Positions 33,709 through 34,959 of a stretch of DNA of 34,959 bases are shown in pieces (within the stretch, counting starts at the first letter, position 1; each line of letters opens with the position of its first letter). Under the pieces are notes generated by a model. The model ran no database searches, had not been told where the DNA came from, and saw only the letters and a program-made list of their open reading frames with translations. Source of the stretch: Candidatus Zixiibacteriota bacterium (GTDB lineage: Bacteria > Zixibacteria > MSB-5A5 > WJJR01 > JAJRUJ01). The translations under genes were made by a program, and so were the position numbers. The stretch covers positions 1 to 34,959 of the forward strand of contig JAJRUJ010000070.1 of NCBI GenBank assembly GCA_024277855.1, written 5' to 3'.

Positions 33709-34959
33709 TTATGATTCCGTCCGGTTTGCCGGGAGTTGTGTTTTCTGCTCGACTCCGATTTCACGAATCCGGGCCTGCAACATCTCGGCGACCCGTCCGG
33801 CGCTGATTCGTCCCCGAAGATTTTCCATAACCAACCCCATCAGGTGCCGTTCACGTTTTGCCTGGTCAAGCCCTTCAAGATCGACATCGGCCAACGCCCG
33901 TTCAATCACGTATTCCGCCTCGGTGTCACTAACCGGCATCAGGTGTCTGCTTTCCAGCGCGCAACGGGGATTGGTCCAGCGCCCGGCCAGCATACCCTCG
34001 GTAATTAACTCGACCATGGCAAAATCGAACTTACGATCGAGAACCTCTCGGACGATCGCGACAATTTCATCCTCATCCAGGGCAACCCCGTGTTCGTTTC
34101 GCCGGGTGAGCGCGGGAAGTGTACTTACCAGATAAACCGCCGCCTTCGCCGGTGGCGCGCCGGCCTCGTCACAGAGGCGGTCGAACAGTTTGGCCCGGGG
34201 TGATCGGGACAAATGCAGCGCCAGCGACGACGGTATACCCAGGTTGCGATACCGTTGTTCCCGTTCCCACGGAGGTTCGGGCAACCGGGCGCGCGCCGAC
34301 GCAATCAATTCTTCGGTTACCGCCAGTGGTGGGAGATCGGTATCCGGGTACATTCGCTCGGGACCGGGAAGGATTCGTTCGAAGCCATTAGTCCCGTCGG
34401 AAAGCGCCTGTCGCGTTTCGGCGGGCACGCCGATCGTCGCTTCGCGAGCGCGGATTTCGATCTCTTCGGCGGCACGCTCGGCATCAGTCGCCGGTCCCCA
34501 GGTGATGACCAGGGTATCGTCGTCCCGGGAACCGGTCGAACGGCGCAACCGTGCCCACTCGCCGGAGAGAAGATTATGACCCAATGCGTCCGAATGAATC
34601 AGGTTGGGGAATCTGTCCAGACAGGCAATCACCCGCACCCGGTCGATAATCTCCTTGGCGAATACCGTTTCCGGCTGGGTCGGCCGGCTGAGGATCCCTT
34701 TGAATCTCCGCAGGACAACTGCTTTTACCCGCCAACCGGCGTTCAATGCCTGACGAATCGGTTCGAATGAAGTATGCTTGATATCTTCGGTGACATCGCG
34801 CGAAACAGCGGCAAAAGTTTCTTCGGTAATACCGCGTTTATGCAATTCGTCTCGAATTGCCAGCAACGAACGCTGCCGGACGGCCTCGTTATGCACCAGC
34901 CGCGGAATCATCCGGATTTTGGGGACACCCTTGATCTCGATGCGGCAACCGCCGGTGAC
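33709..34959 (-). CDS. gatE: Glu-tRNA(Gln) amidotransferase subunit E (partial, 5' end beyond window)
   Basis: Kinase/transamidase subunit of the GatDE heterodimer: phosphorylates Glu on tRNA(Gln) and transfers ammonia to form Gln-tRNA(Gln). The frame is open to the window edge (VTGGCRIEIKGVPKIR before MIPRLVHNEAVRQ), so the ATG at 34911 is internal; about 416 of the usual ~620 residues are seen. Family blocks include GGCRIEIKGVPKI from the GatB/GatE catalytic core, the GatE-specific AspRS-like (GAD) insertion around KEIIDRVRVIACLDRFPNLI and ERAAEEIEIRAREATIGVPA, then GPERMYPDTDLPPLAVTEEL and the C-terminal helical/YqeY-like tail ending LMGLVMENLRGRISAGRVAE. The GAD insertion is the established difference from bacterial GatB. 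gatD follows immediately. Confidence 0.95.
   Translation of the reverse strand, partial: VTGGCRIEIKGVPKIRMIPRLVHNEAVRQRSLLAIRDELHKRGITEETFAAVSRDVTEDIKHTSFEPIRQALNAGWRVKAVVLRRFKGILSRPTQPETVFAKEIIDRVRVIACLDRFPNLIHSDALGHNLLSGEWARLRRSTGSRDDDTLVITWGPATDAERAAEEIEIRAREATIGVPAETRQALSDGTNGFERILPGPERMYPDTDLPPLAVTEELIASARARLPEPPWEREQRYRNLGIPSSLALHLSRSPRAKLFDRLCDEAGAPPAKAAVYLVSTLPALTRRNEHGVALDEDEIVAIVREVLDRKFDFAMVELITEGMLAGRWTNPRCALESRHLMPVSDTEAEYVIERALADVDLEGLDQAKRERHLMGLVMENLRGRISAGRVAEMLQARIREIGVEQKTQLPANRTES

Noticed and set aside
1-34959. CRISPR arrays, insertion sequences, prophage or attachment sites
   Set aside because: No regularly spaced direct repeats, no transposase or integrase frame and no terminal inverted repeats were seen.

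Overview
The window is a continuous, gene-dense stretch of a bacterial chromosome (roughly 55% GC by eye). Bacterial hallmarks are a one-piece tmRNA, an ECF sigma factor with its zinc anti-sigma factor, the DNA polymerase III delta subunit, an OmpP1/FadL-type outer-membrane protein, lipoproteins with lipoboxes, and a secreted protein ending in the NPFN-type FlgD-like/T9SS sorting domain. That secreted-protein style, with TPR lipoproteins and a FadL-like porin, points to a diderm of the FCB group or an uncultured relative (for example the Zixibacteria). The phylum is an inference. No rRNA, tRNA, CRISPR array, insertion sequence or prophage was found.

Layout. 1-4529 (minus) is one tight housekeeping operon read ecfT, truA, fructose-6-phosphate aldolase-like transaldolase, purB, psd, pssA; genes abut or overlap, and pssA runs off the left edge. 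4631-7950 (plus) is divergent: a GT-C glycosyltransferase fused to a TPR tail, then an anchored protein with a carboxypeptidase-regulatory-like domain. 8026-12869 (minus) holds dgt, a degenerate RNase H-like protein, holA, an ECF sigma factor and its ZAS anti-sigma factor. 13045-15693 (minus) pairs a FadL-like porin with a lipoprotein of esterase fold that lacks its nucleophile. 16097-17233 is an M29 aminopeptidase, upstream of and divergent from the tmRNA gene (17469-17828).

18238-23571 (plus) carries marC with a small coupled gene, a cysteine-rich 618-residue protein of unknown function, and a TPR lipoprotein. A pyrophosphate-type phosphofructokinase follows on the minus strand. 25311-27734 (plus) is a compact four-gene cluster: a GIY-YIG protein, a small internally duplicated protein, a thioredoxin-reductase-like flavoprotein without the CxxC, and an RlmN-like radical SAM protein. 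A good sigma-70 promoter then drives a small membrane protein overlapping a kinase-like/methyltransferase fusion. A 750-residue secreted multi-domain protein lies convergent to it.

The right end (32318 to the edge, minus) encodes GatE and GatD, the heterodimeric Glu-tRNA(Gln) amidotransferase classically regarded as archaeal. Finding it in a bacterial chromosome is the most striking observation. The second is the flavoprotein/RlmN-like pair at 25909-27734: it keeps the methyl-carrying cysteine of RlmN/Cfr but has lost the partner cysteine, so it may do different chemistry. Several other proteins keep a catalytic fold but lack key residues (the lipoprotein esterase and the RNase H-like protein).
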